Below are positions 48,377 to 60,604 of a DNA stretch of 64,000 nucleotides, piece by piece (within the stretch, counting starts at the first letter, position 1; every line of letters begins with the position of its first letter). Made by a program: the position numbers and the translations under genes. Source of the DNA: Homarus americanus (taxonomy: Eukaryota > Arthropoda > Malacostraca > Decapoda > Nephropidae). The DNA lies in assembly GCF_018991925.1 (NCBI RefSeq), contig NW_024735503.1:5291990-5355989 (forward strand), given 5' to 3'. Below the pieces are notes generated by a model, which was given only the letters and a program-made list of their open reading frames with translations, was not told the DNA's origin and searched no databases.

Positions 48377-48412
48377 CGTATGTTTCTCTTACATGTGTTC
48401 TTTATGTTAATC

Positions 48413-48664
48413 TCATATTGTGGATAAAATAAACACCAACAAATAAATATAACAAATAAATCACTTGTATCTGATGTCAGGAACAAGAATTATTTTATAG
48501 AGGGAGAAAACATTAGAGAAGTAGAATTTTCGGGCCACTTGTGCATACCCTAAATGAAGCTGTAATTACCTATAATTTCGCCTGAAATGTTTTTTTCATG
48601 TAAAGGACGCAAATAAACATAGAGCACTAAAAATATAAAGAACTTTAGTTTTTTTGAACTACCC
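48413..48664 (-). repeat. right terminal inverted repeat
   Basis: 252 bp, from TCATATTGTGGATAAAATAA to TTTGAACTACCC, followed by TA. It supplies AATAAA motifs just downstream of the ORF stop, which could serve as its polyadenylation signals. Confidence 0.93.
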
Positions 48665-48669
48665 TAATG

Positions 48670-48671
<2 letters not shown>

Positions 48672-48725
<54 letters not shown>
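48672..48725. repeat. (TA)n, right target flank of TIR element
   Basis: About 27 TA units. Confidence 0.95.
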
Positions 48726-48728
<3 letters not shown>

Positions 48729-48817
48729 AGTAAATCACTGTAGGTGCGCGTGATCTAGGTATATGCTTGAACTTGTGTTTTTCTTTTCCTTTTATATATA
48801 TATATATATATATATGT

Positions 48818-48850
<33 letters not shown>
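48726..48850. repeat. 45-bp Penelope-terminus copy and further (TA)n
   Basis: GCAAGTAAATCACTGTAGG then TGCGCGTGATCTAGGTATATGCT at 48726-48769 is identical to 52405-52446, where it flanks the Penelope-like remnant. (TA)n tracts follow at 48794-48850. Confidence 0.85.
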
Positions 48851-51848
48851 GTATTTTCCCGAGCCACCATCACCCTCAGTCGACTCACGAAATTATCTGG
48901 TGACTGTTGACTGCCTCGGCGTACTAAAGCTCTCTGTGGAACTCTCTGCCACAGTGTTTTTTCCTGCCATATAAACTAAATCAGTTTAATTAATTCTACT
49001 TCAAACATCGTTAGTCTTGGTCAAAGGGACACACGCATAGATGGATAGATTTGACAGCACTTGCCAGATCTTTCCCCGCCATTTATATGCATTTGTTTAA
49101 AAAAAAGCACAATTTGCCTCGTTTCTTCAAAGTTTTTTATTCTAGCCTTCCGTCTCCAGCAAATCAGGTGTACTATAAAGCACTCGGACCATCGGTTTCA
49201 GATGTAAGGATCGTAAACGCTTATGAACAGACTATCAACTAACTGGTTCTTGTACTACAGGAGATGGCACGTCTGCCTTTCACTCCGTCAATCGTCCTGG
49301 TAAAAATTGGCATTCAGGAACTCACACTTGTCCTCCGGTCCACTTGGCTGAGTGAGGTTGGCGCCCCACGTCAATAACTGGGCCTGATATAGAGAATCAG
49401 TATGCGCTGAAGTATATTATTTTTATTTTTATTTAGTGAACCCCCACTCGACCCCCCTCGACTCCCTAGAAGACCTCGTGTACAGTATATATGCATCCTG
49501 GAGTGTATGTGCCCCTTTGTTGATCATCTCTCAGCCACAGACTCAAGCATGATGGGTTGCTTTCCCAAGTGACTCGAGGAACCCACTCACTGTATAAATA
49601 AGACCAAAGAAGAGAATTGAGGAAATGAGATTGTGAGCAGCAGGTAAGAGGTTAATGGTGAGGAAAGGATGGAAACCATTTGGCGGGCAGGGCAGGGCAG
49701 GTCACAAGCAATCTCTCAGGTTTACGGAAGAACGGCTGACCTGGAACTACACTTTCCCGCCCAGTGTTCGTCGAGATGAAGAATGACAAAAAATACATCG
49801 GTGTTCGTCAGCCTGAACATTTTACGAATTAACTAACATCAAAGTTTGTAAAGAATGTTGGGAATATTGGAGTCATTAATATCGGGGTTAGTCTGTGTAT
49901 ACTGTAGGTAATGTTCGGGTTTATTTCCCTTCATGCACGCACAAGACATCAGAGAGGAGAAAGAATATGTTGGTACGGGAGTAAGAGCTGACTTTATGTA
50001 GGTTAGGTTAGGTTAGGTTAGGTTAGATTAGGTTAAATTATGTTATTGTTGGGGTGGTTAATCCTAAAATTATTAATGTGCTCTATTATTGATCAAGATA
50101 ATCACCTGTCTTGATGCTCAAACTTAAACATTAAGTTGTGGTAATATTATTTTTTGTTCTTTCCGGCGTCTTATAATTTTTTGCATACGTCATAATTAAT
50201 TTTGAGCACTTAAGCCGGGGAGACTAGAGGCCCTCATATGTATTAGTGAGAGACAAGTGTATTAAATATGGGCCACACTTCCCGACCTCCCGCACAGGAC
50301 TACTTCACCAGACAGACACTCATGATGGGCCAACTTTTCTGTGCCAAGACACCGGTAGTTGATATCGTCAACAGGAACTACGTCTGCTCTCCATACTAAT
50401 ATCAGGCTAGGCTGTTGTTTCCAGTCCTTAGACAAGTATGGTAAAGAAGTAATAGTACGTGTGTGTGTGTGTTCGTTTACACTTTACCACTTAAGGAGGG
50501 CAGCGGCCAGTATACTGTAGATGGAAAATTTCACGTCAGATTTACAGCGAACCAAATTGTTTCCTGAAGCTTAAATGATCTGGAATTGCATGTTGTTGGT
50601 GAGGGTTAATGACATCCGTGACATTGTAGTAGACGACCGCTGGCTGGTGGTGGGGGGGGGGAGGGGGCGTTGACAAGTAAGGTGAGTTTCATGGTCGTGT
50701 CCTCCATCACCACGGGAGAAAAATAAGTAGTGCGACTCGCGTGAGTGCGTGACTAATGACTGAGGAGGGACGTGTGTGGCTGTTGAGGTGTGTGACGCTG
50801 CTCCTGCCTCACCCCTTAACACCACCATACATCTTACCTCTCACTGGAAAAATATTTCTTAATTAAGGGTTGTCACACAGTCCACACACACACACACAAT
50901 GTTGATGTTTAACTCCTGAATAGGTGTTTATCATCGCTGCCTTAGACACAATCAACTTATTACCAGCAATTATTAACGAAAAATAAATCACCGGGAGACC
51001 AATTGTAGTTTTCATGACAAAACTTGACAGTTTCTTCAAACAGAGAATGTATAGTATGAATGTATAGTATATATCAGATGCCTAAAAGAGAGCTCAGGTT
51101 CTCAACTGGCTCAGCCATATTAATATTGTTATTATTATCCACTCTGTATCTGTGTTTTTTCTGGCTAAATAAACTGTTTCAATTCAATTCACCGACCTGA
51201 GGATGTAGGAATCAACGCCAGATATATTAGGTGTACGGATAGGTGCGCACACACGTACTTACTTTTACGAATACTGTTACAGACACATACATACACACAG
51301 ACGTCTATATATGGGCGTACACACGTCGAAGCTCTCCAAAAACGAAATATTCTTAGGAGCGGGCCCCACCACGCACGAGTACCTCCACTGCACACACAGA
51401 GGATGGCTGTGTGACACTCGTGAACACAGCCACAGTGCACACACACCTACCTCAGACATGTTAACAACACTCGTGTGATGGTCCTCGTGCTTGTTCAGTA
51501 CTGAGTGAGTCTTTAAATTAACTTCATTCTTATTTTCACTCCTGAGTTTTATTGCGGACTAGATTTTGGTGCTTACCTTTGTCTCTGACGAAGTAATGTA
51601 ACCAGAATGGGTGAAGCCACTACCCCTGCGATTAGACGGGCAGCTCATGGCTCATGTCTGGGAAGATATTGTAAGCATTATGTGTTGTCTAATGGTAGAC
51701 CCTGCTGCCATATGGCATCACGAAAACTGTGATCAAGTCCCAGGTTGCTGATCTGACTTTCTGCAGGGTCTCAATTGTTTCTCTTACTATATATTGACAA
51801 CACAACATACATACCTGTATATTGTTTCTCACTTTTGATCTTTTTTTT
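48851..51848. other. 3-kb gene-free stretch
   Basis: Contents seen: TTAGG-type tract ending GGGGTGGTTAATCCTAAAAT at ~49998-50072 (decayed foldback right end); a G run at 50651-50661; (CA)n at 50883-50898; a LINE-like 3' end GGCTAAATAAACTGTTTCAA then TTCAATTC at 51163-51192. Two short frames (49051-49242, 51189-51446) lack any recognisable motif. No splice-supported exon was found. Confidence 0.5.
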
Positions 51849-51954
51849 ATTTCTTTATGGTTCTTTATTATTATTATTATTATTATTATATTTTTAATTT
51901 TGTATTTTTATTAAAAAAATTATTTACTATGAATTATTATTATTATTATTATTA

Positions 51955-52004
<50 letters not shown>

Positions 52005-52090
52005 CATTTTCGCCCCTCCCTCCCCCAGGCCCCGATGTGGTGGGTCAGTGACCTGTGCCCGGTTGGGCTAAACCCCGTAAAAGAAAAGTT
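51849..52090 (+). repeat. dispersed repeat with (ATT)n head, copy 2
   Basis: Long (TTA)n interrupted by TTTACTATGAATTATTATTA, then TCATTTTCGCCCC and the block GTGGGTCAGTGACCTGTGCC, GGTTGGGCTAAACCCCGTAA. The inverted copy at 55825-55995 has the same order, including TTTACTATGAATAATTATT, so the (ATT)n part belongs to the element. Confidence 0.8.
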
Positions 52091-52304
52091 CTACAATGTA
52101 TATAAAAATCTGTGGTCGCACGGGTGTTAGGTTGGCCCCGCCCATTAAGGGAACATCTATACTACTTTAAACTGACTGGCCAGAGATGGTCGTGTAGATA
52201 ATAAATATATATAAGTAACTTCATTCATAATCTAACCTAATTTAGTCATAAACTGGCTGTTTATGATAGGAAGTGACGTCTCAAATGAAGCAGAGCAAAA
52301 AATA

Positions 52305-53097
<793 letters not shown>

Positions 53098-53186
53098 TAT
53101 ATATATAAATTGTGTGTATGTATTTTTTGCGTTAGTTTTGTTCGCTAAACTCGCACTCCGTGAAGCTCAACTTTCTTTTAATACGT

Positions 53187-53826
53187 CAGTGGGTCTCACT
53201 CGGGGTAATTACCCCAACTTGGATAAAAACTGCATTTTGGCTGGGGTAATATGCTTCTGTTGGCACGGTGGGGTAACCTCGTATTTAACACTTATAACAC
53301 TTAAGTTTGCCGCGTTTGGCTTAAGTAGCAGTGGGATGCCCAACTCTAATGACTCGGGCTATCCACGTACTTCTTCCATTTCCCACGACCTATATGTGTG
53401 AACTTGGGTTCTCTGCAATGTACCACAAGTCCAAGACTAGAAACCGGCTCGTTCCAACCTCAGATATGAGGCTGGCTCTGTCAAAGACTAAACCACGCAT
53501 CCAAAATCTGGTGTCCACAAAACAAGTTCACCCATCTCACTAAGACTAAGTCTATAACAGCACTGTAACTGTAGAACTATTAATGATTTTTGTATAAGAC
53601 AGGCTAGAATTGTACACTTGTGTTTTGTATAATAAACTTAATTGGAGGAGTAAAATTTGTAAGTACATTTGTAAGCTTGTGTTTTGTATCATTAATTTTG
53701 TAAACTTGTGCTTTGTATAATAAACTTAATTGAATAAAAAGTAAGGAGTAAAATTTTACCTTGGGGTAATTCGAACCTGTCAGACTTTAAATAGGGGTAA
53801 AACTGGAAAAAGTTTGAGAACCACTG
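53187..53826 (+). mobile_element. internally deleted hAT transposon (Charlie-like)
   Basis: The left end CAGTGGGTCTCACTCGGGG and the right end AAAAAGTTTGAGAACCACTG are inverted (CAGTGGTTCTCAAACTTTTT read inward), the classic hAT terminus. Flanking octamers TAATACGT and AATTACGT agree at 6 of 8 positions, consistent with a decayed 8-bp target duplication. It encloses only the transposase C-terminus. Length 640 bp versus several kb for an autonomous element. Confidence 0.87.
53331..53543 (+). pseudogene. hAT transposase C-terminal dimerisation domain fragment
   Basis: Reads AIHVLLPFPTTYMCELGFSA, then MYHKSKTRNRLVPTSDMRLA, LSKTKPRIQNLV and QVHPSH-stop. This matches the family pattern LPF-TTYLCE-GFSAL...K-K-RNRL...DLRLA-S...I-L...-QAQPSH at the end of hAT proteins. 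The N-terminal BED finger and catalytic parts are gone. Frame is open over 71 codons. Confidence 0.88.
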
Positions 53827-54498
53827 AATTACGTTGTTCAGGTAATTACTCTCTTAAGGCTTACACTTTGCGCAGACGAATCACGTCGTCCACATTATTA
53901 CATCTTCTCTTTGTTTACAAGACTTACACGACACAAGAATATAAACTGATGGAGTACCAGAACACTGGAGGTGCAGCAGCTACCACTGCCAGTACTACCC
54001 AAAGCCACCACCACGTGACCACTACCCCTGCCTTCTAAAACAGAAGAGCGTAATGTCATCCTCCGGTTATCAATCTAACACCAGGAGAGTAGAATTATAT
54101 CCATTAGTTCCGTCGCGGTGTGTGTGTGTGTGTGGTGTGTGTGTGTGTGTGTGTGGTGTGTGTGTGTGTATATAATATCCCCGCCTGAAAGTGCAAAGCA
54201 ACACTCCGTCCTCAACCCTCTCAGTGTCCTCACCTCCCTCACGCCGCTCACCACCCACCGCCGCTCACCACCCACCGCCCCTCACCACCCACCGCCCAGG
54301 GCTACACTTCTATTAATCCTGTTTCGCTAAGAGGAAAAGGAAGCACAATACACCTCGGACTTTATTTGCATTACATTGCTGAAATATTATCATTATAATT
54401 TTATTGCAATTAATTTTAGTTGTTATAGATTAAGTCACAAATACAGAGAACATTAAACATTACATCTGGAGGAGTGTTGGGAAGAGGGAAGCGAAGTT
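53827..54498. repeat. spacer with (TG)n and 16-17-bp minisatellite
   Basis: (TG)n broken by single G insertions at 54117-54171, and CACCACCCACCGCCGCT-like units (four copies) at ~54246-54300. Otherwise unremarkable. Confidence 0.75.
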
Positions 54499-54537
54499 AT
54501 GGCAGTTTCATCCCGCCTCACCTTCATCCTTCCTCTG
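54499..54537 (+). CDS. candidate first coding exon of host gene
   Basis: ATG in a fair context (AAGTTATGG) opens MAVSSRLTFILPL, a hydrophobic start, and ends at a strong donor CTCTG|GTAAGT in phase 0. It could be the first exon of the gene whose exons lie at 58156-60604 and could give a signal peptide, but linkage is inference only. Confidence 0.3.
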
Positions 54538-55824
54538 GTAAGTTATCATCACCTAACTCACAACACTTCTGTCATGTTTGCTGATCTATTCATGATATCG
54601 TGAGTATGTGTTGGCGTTGGAATTAGAGAAATTGGTAGACATATATTAAGTAAAATCATCATGCAAGTTCACATTGGTTCATCAAATACAAACAATGGTG
54701 AATATAAATAATTCAACCCCAATGATATAAGCTACGGTATGACTCAAGCGGTTTAGTGATTTCCATAGACATTCGTATAGACCTTTCGGAAATTATGGCA
54801 GTAATACCAGACAGCCCTCGACTAGACTGCCGACAAAGAAATACTGAAATTGCGTGAACGAGCATAAGAAGACCAGCGTGCCATAGCGTTTCTATTCACA
54901 ATCCATTTGACTCTGCAGTGACGGGAGTTTCAGGTCACTACACGAAGCTTGCCACACACAACTACCATAATAATACTAACAGTAAAATCATCTCGTCATA
55001 GTATCGCTCTTCTACGAAATCTAATGCATTTTTTATTGTAATTATACGAGAAAAACGCAGAAATACCAAGAGGGTATTCTGGAGGTGTGGTGCCTTTGTA
55101 TACTGTACTTTATCAAGACAGTGTAAGCGTGAAGGCTGTGATATACTCCTTAGACGAGGAATCTGGAACCTGCAGTAGGAATCAGTGACTGAGTGATACA
55201 AGACTATGTTCATCACCATTGCATAAAATCCAGTCTTCATATTGCCATTGATTAGCGATCGGTGGGTGAACAAGTGAGACAGGTGTGACGCACTGAACAC
55301 CGCGATAGATAAATTAATGGAGTTGCTACCTACACCAGCCATTACTTCCACAGGTACTCACAGTCCCACCCTTCCTACTATCACCAAACAGCAGAATTAG
55401 AAAGATGTGATTGATTGTTTGTACAGTGAATTTGAATTTTGCCACTTACAGCGGCTAGTTTATTGTGCACCCCAAACTCATCCCGTGAGCGGTAGCGCAA
55501 AAGGATTACAGAGTAGAGTTTACAAAGGGTCAGAATAATTAACCCCCGTGGTCAGAATATTATGGCACTGAATGATACATAGTATTTCAAATACGTTATT
55601 TGTTTATTTCTATACATAAAGGGTAACTTATTCACAACTGCTTGAGTATAGCAGAGTGAGACAGTGTGTCTGGCCTCACACTTTGTTATTCACATTTGCG
55701 TAAATTATTGAAGCACATTGTGTATTTGGTTCTATACATGAAAACTGGTATAGTTACTAAGTGCAAAAAAGTGGAAACAATCTTAATATGTCGGCTATCT
55801 TGCCATTAGAGATGAAGTTTTTAG
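54538..55824. other. unique-looking DNA (putative intron)
   Basis: No repeat family or exon was recognised. Confidence 0.4.
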
Positions 55825-55962
55825 CCATTTCCCAGTTTTTTTTATGGAGATTAGCCCACCCGGGCACAGGTCACTGACCCACATCAGAGCTTGGGGTCGA
55901 AAATGTAATAATTATTCATAGTAAATAAAATGTATAATAAAAAGTAAAATAAAATAATAATG

Positions 55963-55995
<33 letters not shown>
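55825..55995 (-). repeat. dispersed repeat with (ATT)n, copy 3
   Basis: ATTAGCCCACCCGGGCACAG and GTCACTGACCCACATC are the reverse complement of the block at 42722 and 52030, followed by ATAATTATTCATAGTAAA and (AAT)n. Same order as copy 2. Confidence 0.8.
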
Positions 55996-55996
<1 letters not shown>

Positions 55997-56945
55997 CAGT
56001 GTGCTTGGCAGAGACACAAAGCAAATGTTCTGAATAGTCTGCTAATGCACATACAGTATATTCCGCTGTAACAGGACACGTTTTTTCTATTTAAGGTAAA
56101 TTAGAAAAGTTGCCCCATTTGTCACAAATTATAACAAGCATTAAGCCTATTACTTCGAATAATTCGTGCAACAACAACAGCTGTAGCTGGGATTATAATT
56201 TATTAAGTAGTGCGACACCTAACTTTTAAACATGGAGAAAGTAAGGGTAAAAATTATATTATTATATATTATATTATAATTGTTAGAGCTTCGTTATGGT
56301 TGTTCGGATGGCGGCTATAGCTTGGGTTCTTTTATATATCCAATGTAGTTGTTGTAATGTAATTATTAGTCAGTATTGATTATCATCATAGTAGTTTCTG
56401 ATATAATGACTATGAAGCTTAACTTATTTAATATAACTGTTAGACTTGCGTATTTATTAAAATTGTTTGATTACATACGAATGATTGCAAGTCTTCGAAC
56501 GCGTGATTTTTGATGCACGGACACGGAGCCGGAGGAGTGAGTCTCCGTGGTGAGGCGAGCGGCCGGTGCATGGGAAAGTGGGTAGGAAGCCTGGCGCGTT
56601 TGGTATGGTGTCCCACAACAAAGAACTAGATTATCTCGTTCTGCTGCACTGGACCTCCACCCAATTATACCGGGTTAATGCTTCATGACTGACTGCTATA
56701 TTAACTGACAGTATCGGCCCTAGTAATCAAGAAGTGATCAGATAACTACGTTTAGTGACGAGAAACAATCATCTACTAGTTAAACTTCCCGCAGGATTAT
56801 CCCAGCTCAGGCTTCCACGTGGATAATCTTCTATCTAAGCTAAGTAGTTTTATAGTTCGGTAAATTAGATAAATTTGTAAGTATCGGCCAACACCTACTA
56901 ATATGTTGTACAGGAAGCAAGAGAAAGGAGCTAATAAACGACTCG
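55996..56945. other. AT-rich unique-looking DNA
   Basis: No gene recognised. A GC-richer patch is at 56505-56600. Confidence 0.4.
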
Positions 56946-57272
56946 TGGCCGCCAGCAGTCCGACAATTATGGAGGGGGGGAGGGGGGCGTATTTAGACAA
57001 TTTTGTACGTAGATTATTTTCTGTTCTATTAATTTTCTTGGGCAAATGCTTAGTTTTCTAGATAAAGGTGAGTTAAGATAGCATTCATAGTCACGTCAGC
57101 AGCTGTGATGTGGTAGATGTACTGTAGACAATACCTTCAGATGTGGCCGCCAGCGGTTCGGTAATCTTAGGAGGGTGTTCTTAGACAAAGCTGTGTACAC
57201 TGAATATTATTTAAAGTTATATTAATTTTCTTGTGTAAATGCTTAGTTTTCTAGATATAGGCGAGTTAAGGG
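56946..57272. repeat. diverged direct duplication, ~130-bp copies 197 bp apart
   Basis: Copy 1 (56946-57080) and copy 2 (57143-57272) share GTGGCCGCCAGC, TTAGACAA, ATTAATTTTCTTG, AAATGCTTAGTTTTCTAGAT and AGGCGAGTTAAG-like sequence with many differences. Confidence 0.75.
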
Positions 57273-57944
57273 TAATATTGCTTTTAATTGACCCACATTT
57301 TTTTTAATATACTCATCATGTAGTTTAGACAATTCTAAAACACTTCTTTTATGATATTTTCTTCGGAAAATTATAATTTTCGAGTATTTTAACCGATAAA
57401 ATTACCAACAATATTAGTTGTTTAAAGTTCAGATGAAGAGGGATCCATAAACTCAAAAGTGTACAGTTCTCAACTAGCTACAAGAAAACCCCCATGTATA
57501 CGTGGGCTAAAAATGAAATCGGTTCGTAAATAACAAAAAACCTACTTAACTACTGTAGTTTAGCACCTGGCACATTCAGAAATTAATGAAGTACAGATTT
57601 AGTACATGACTTTAAGATACCATGGGTTTTGTACAGTGAGAAAGTGGTGTAGGAATAGAATATTGGCATAAGCGAAAATTTACAGAGCAAACGTTCGTGT
57701 AGCGAGGGATACCTGTATTATTATTACTGTACAGCCTTCAGTGCTACTCAACCCCACCACCTCTACACAGATCGCTGAGTTATCTTTCATTCATATGTCT
57801 CGTTAGGTAGTTTAGGCGAATAAGTGTTATAGGAGGAGTAAGGGGGGTCATTTTCCCTTTATTTTTTACATACTTTATTTCTCCCCGTCCTGGAATTCTT
57901 CTCACGAGAATGGGAGCGTGAAATGAACGCGAAATTCAGGACAA
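57273..57944. other. AT-rich unique-looking DNA
   Basis: Nothing supported. Confidence 0.4.
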
Positions 57945-58135
57945 TGACCCTACACCTGCGTCACCACCATGACCCTACACCTGCGTCACCACCATGACCC
58001 TACACCTGCTTCACCACCATGACCCGACACCTGGGTTTTCACCACCATGACCCTACACCTGCGTCACCACCATGACCCTACACCTGCTTCACCACCATGA
58101 CCCGACACCTGCCTCGCCACCATGACCCTACACTG
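57945..58135. repeat. 25-bp minisatellite CACCACCATGACCCTACACCTGCGT
   Basis: About seven units; variants CTTCACC and GACCCGACACCTG. It ends ~20 bp before a candidate splice acceptor. Confidence 0.93.
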
Positions 58136-58155
58136 ACCTATATTTACGTCCCCAG

Positions 58156-58203
58156 GTGTGTGTCAGCTTGGCCAGAGCTTCCATCATTAAGGACCATCTC
58201 AAG
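58156..58203 (+). CDS. candidate 48-nt exon of host gene
   Basis: The acceptor TATTTACGTCCCCAG and donor AAG|GTACTG bound VCVSLARASIIKDHLK in phase 0. It joins in frame to the next exon, which begins at a phase-0 codon (IGLTLGSSS). The exon is short, so support is moderate. Confidence 0.42.
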
Positions 58204-59320
58204 GTACTGTTGCCCGTCTTGTCGTCTTACTAGCGGGAGGTGTGGTGGCTGTGGGTCTCGTCTCAGGCCATCTTGTTGCGGTACATGGATTTTACTGAGA
58301 TTTAGTTCCATTTGGTGATTTCTTCTTAAAAGGAAAACAAAATTATGCACCTTCTCCATCTCCCTTCCCCCCGCAGATCTCGTCACGGAACATAACATAT
58401 TTATAGTCCTGAGAAATATCCAGGCAGTGTGATAAGTATCGTACTGGACTAACACTGACAGAGAAAGAGACGTGGGTTACTCTATTTATCTTTTGGTTAG
58501 GTTAAGTTAGGTTTAGATAACCATGAAACCTTGACCTCATGGTGTATATCCGTTTTAACTTTTGTATTTTCTGGACTTGGTATCTTAGCGCTGGGTGTTA
58601 GAAAAAAGAAGTTGGGAAATGTACTGGATTTGTTTTTGTTTTTGTTTTTAGCACATTACTCTAATACTGTGCAGTACTTGTGTAATTTTCCAGTGATGAT
58701 GCTCTTGATAGTAATTCCATGTTATTAACCTTCACTTAAAATGGTTGTGGTGCCAAGAATTTTGACTAAAACATTGCTAATTTTTTATCTTTCCTAATTT
58801 TGTCAAAACAAGTTTCATTGTACAGTACTTATAGACATTGTTACGGCCATATAAGTTTGATATTTATAATAAACAACCTAGATATCAGATTTTCAGCTAC
58901 AATGACAGGTTTAATCCTTTGCCTACTGGAGGTTTTCCCTGAGCTGAATAAAACTGTCTGGCGATAGCCAGAATAAGATTATAAAATTTGGAAATCGTAG
59001 CGAAAGGGTAAATAGCGGCCATGATGTTGTTATACTAAAACTTGTGGTGATGTACAGTTTAGTGACACCGCTACAAGGGGCTGCCTGCCTATGCCCATAG
59101 CACACACTTTCGCAGGGTTTTTCAAGAGAGGATGGTCGGAGTGACTAATTGTGTAAAAGTTGTTTGACAGGAATTGTAAACAAGACCAAACCATTGCCTT
59201 CCTGTGAGAACGTGTGTGTTGTGGGTGACCACTAGCGTGTGTATGCAGCCCCTTGTTACAACACACCTGACCAGGTCTTGCCTTTCGGTTGTATGTAAAC
59301 ATACACTTCTCACTTGTCAG
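58204..59320. other. putative intron of host gene
   Basis: T/A-rich; no repeat family recognised. Ends with pyrimidine-rich ACACTTCTCACTTGTCAG. Confidence 0.45.
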
Positions 59321-59571
59321 ATTGGCCTCACCTTGGGCAGCAGCTCCACCAAACCAGATAGCCCTCACCACTACTGCACCGACCCCCACGAGCAGCTTCT
59401 CAAGAACCTCTATGTGGACTACTTCCACTCCTCGGGCCCCTGTATTGTTCCCGGTGGCAGCAAAGTGTTCACTTTCAGGAACACCGAGTACGGCAGCGAT
59501 GACGAGCCTTACACTCGCGCCACAATTTGCGCCAAGGTCCCCTGGATATGCCAACTTCTGGGACGAGAAAG
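59321..59571 (+). CDS. exon of unidentified host gene
   Basis: A 251-nt exon bounded by CACTTGTCAG| and GAAAG|GTGAGT. Frame 1 is open and of normal composition: IGLTLGSSSTKPDSPHHYCT, then LLKNLYVDYFHSSGPCIVPG, KVFTFRNTEYGSDDEPYTRA and ICAKVPWICQLLGRER. It ends in phase 2. GC content and third-position C/G are higher than in the AT-rich surroundings, as in coding DNA. A second frame is open but low-complexity. I do not recognise the protein; no domain was identified. Confidence 0.72.
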
Positions 59572-60203
59572 GTGAGTGTCGTCCTCCATGCTTCATTCCA
59601 TTCAAACACGCTGTTGTTGGCTTTAAGGTTAAAATTAATTTTACAATAAAATCTTCATTTGGTAGTACGTGGCCAGGATGTTGACACCCTGAACTCTGTG
59701 TTCTGTCCCAAAACTTGACACTGTTTCCTTCGGGTAAAACTAAGTAGATAAGCTTCTGTTTTAACACTAAATTATAAAGTTAATTAAAGACTGAGCCATA
59801 GAGAACTTTAAGTCAAAGCACATTACATAGTAGTATTCACCTAGTCGCTTGCCTTGCATGGCTGCCAGCTTTTTGGTCTTTGGATGGAATTCCGTCCCCT
59901 CACTTACATTTTCTTCTAATACACATCATCGGGTATTTAAATGTAAGGTTACCATCTGCTCAGCTGTCATGGTGTATGGCAAATGTTTAACTGTATCTTG
60001 TATATTGTGTGAAGCAGAGGGTCAGCCCAGTCCACTATGTTGCTGTTGCAATATATCTTCGTTTGCAACTTGCTAATAAGAATCATACTAAAAATAAAAA
60101 AAAATAGGTTGTTTATTAGTATTTATTTTAAATTTTACAAAAAAGTATATGCAAGAAGTTATCAGTGTGCAGATATTGTTTGGTCATACCTTTTTTCTAA
60201 CAG

Positions 60204-60324
60204 AGGTCGCGGGATCCTAGACATCAGCCAGATGATGATGGCGTCGTTCAGCCACAGTATGAAGAGCCTCTACCAGCTACTGACGGGGCGTAGCTCTCTT
60301 GCTGCCACACCTTCACCAACCTCT
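60204..60324 (+). CDS. exon of unidentified host gene
   Basis: A 121-nt exon between TTTTTTCTAACAG| and ACCTCT|GTAAGC. It completes the split codon from the previous exon and reads GRGILDISQMMMASFSHSMK then SLYQLLTGRSSLAATPSPTS, ending in phase 0. Phase agreement with the exons on both sides supports it. Function unknown. Confidence 0.72.
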
Positions 60325-60533
60325 GTAAGCTCCCCCGCTTCTTTGCAACTTGACTTCATGTTGACAAAAGTTACTAATAAACAATTAGTGAATATTGTAT
60401 TTACTAGAACTACTGTAAACGTAATCCTCCTTTTATTGTGAGATTCCTTCACGTGTTTTTTGTAATTATAATTAGTCACATGGTTGTGGTTGTTTTTAAT
60501 ATAATTCAAACTAACAATGGCACTTACTGACAG

Positions 60534-60604
60534 GACTCCCGCCACTCCACCAGTTATTTGCAGTATGATGCCATCGTGAGCCCTTCTGAGTGTGACAATG
60601 GAGG
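60534..60604 (+). CDS. exon of unidentified host gene
   Basis: A 71-nt exon between CACTTACTGACAG| and GGAGG|GTGAGT, reading DSRHSTSYLQYDAIVSPSEC then DNG in frame with the preceding exon and ending in phase 2. No further exon was found before LINE sequence begins near 61000, so the gene continues beyond the insertions or outside the window. Confidence 0.68.

Larger units (their letters stand above)
47528..48664. mobile_element. DNA element with ~250-bp TIRs and one ORF
   Basis: Left inverted repeat 47528-47776 (249 bp, starts GGTGGTTCAAAAAACTAAAG) and right inverted repeat 48413-48664 (252 bp, ends CTTTAGTTTTTTTGAACTAC) are reverse complements, differing only by three single-base indels and very few substitutions. 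Both ends meet TA, as expected for a TA-duplicating element landed in a TA microsatellite. The interior (47777-48412) is filled by one ORF. Total length ~1.14 kb. No transposase catalytic motif was recognised. It is most likely a deletion derivative of a larger, not identified transposon family. Confidence 0.88.

Noticed and set aside
59030..59767. 245-codon minus-strand frame
   Set aside because: It is the complement of the GC-rich plus-strand exon 59321-59571, whose splice signals and codon pattern are better.
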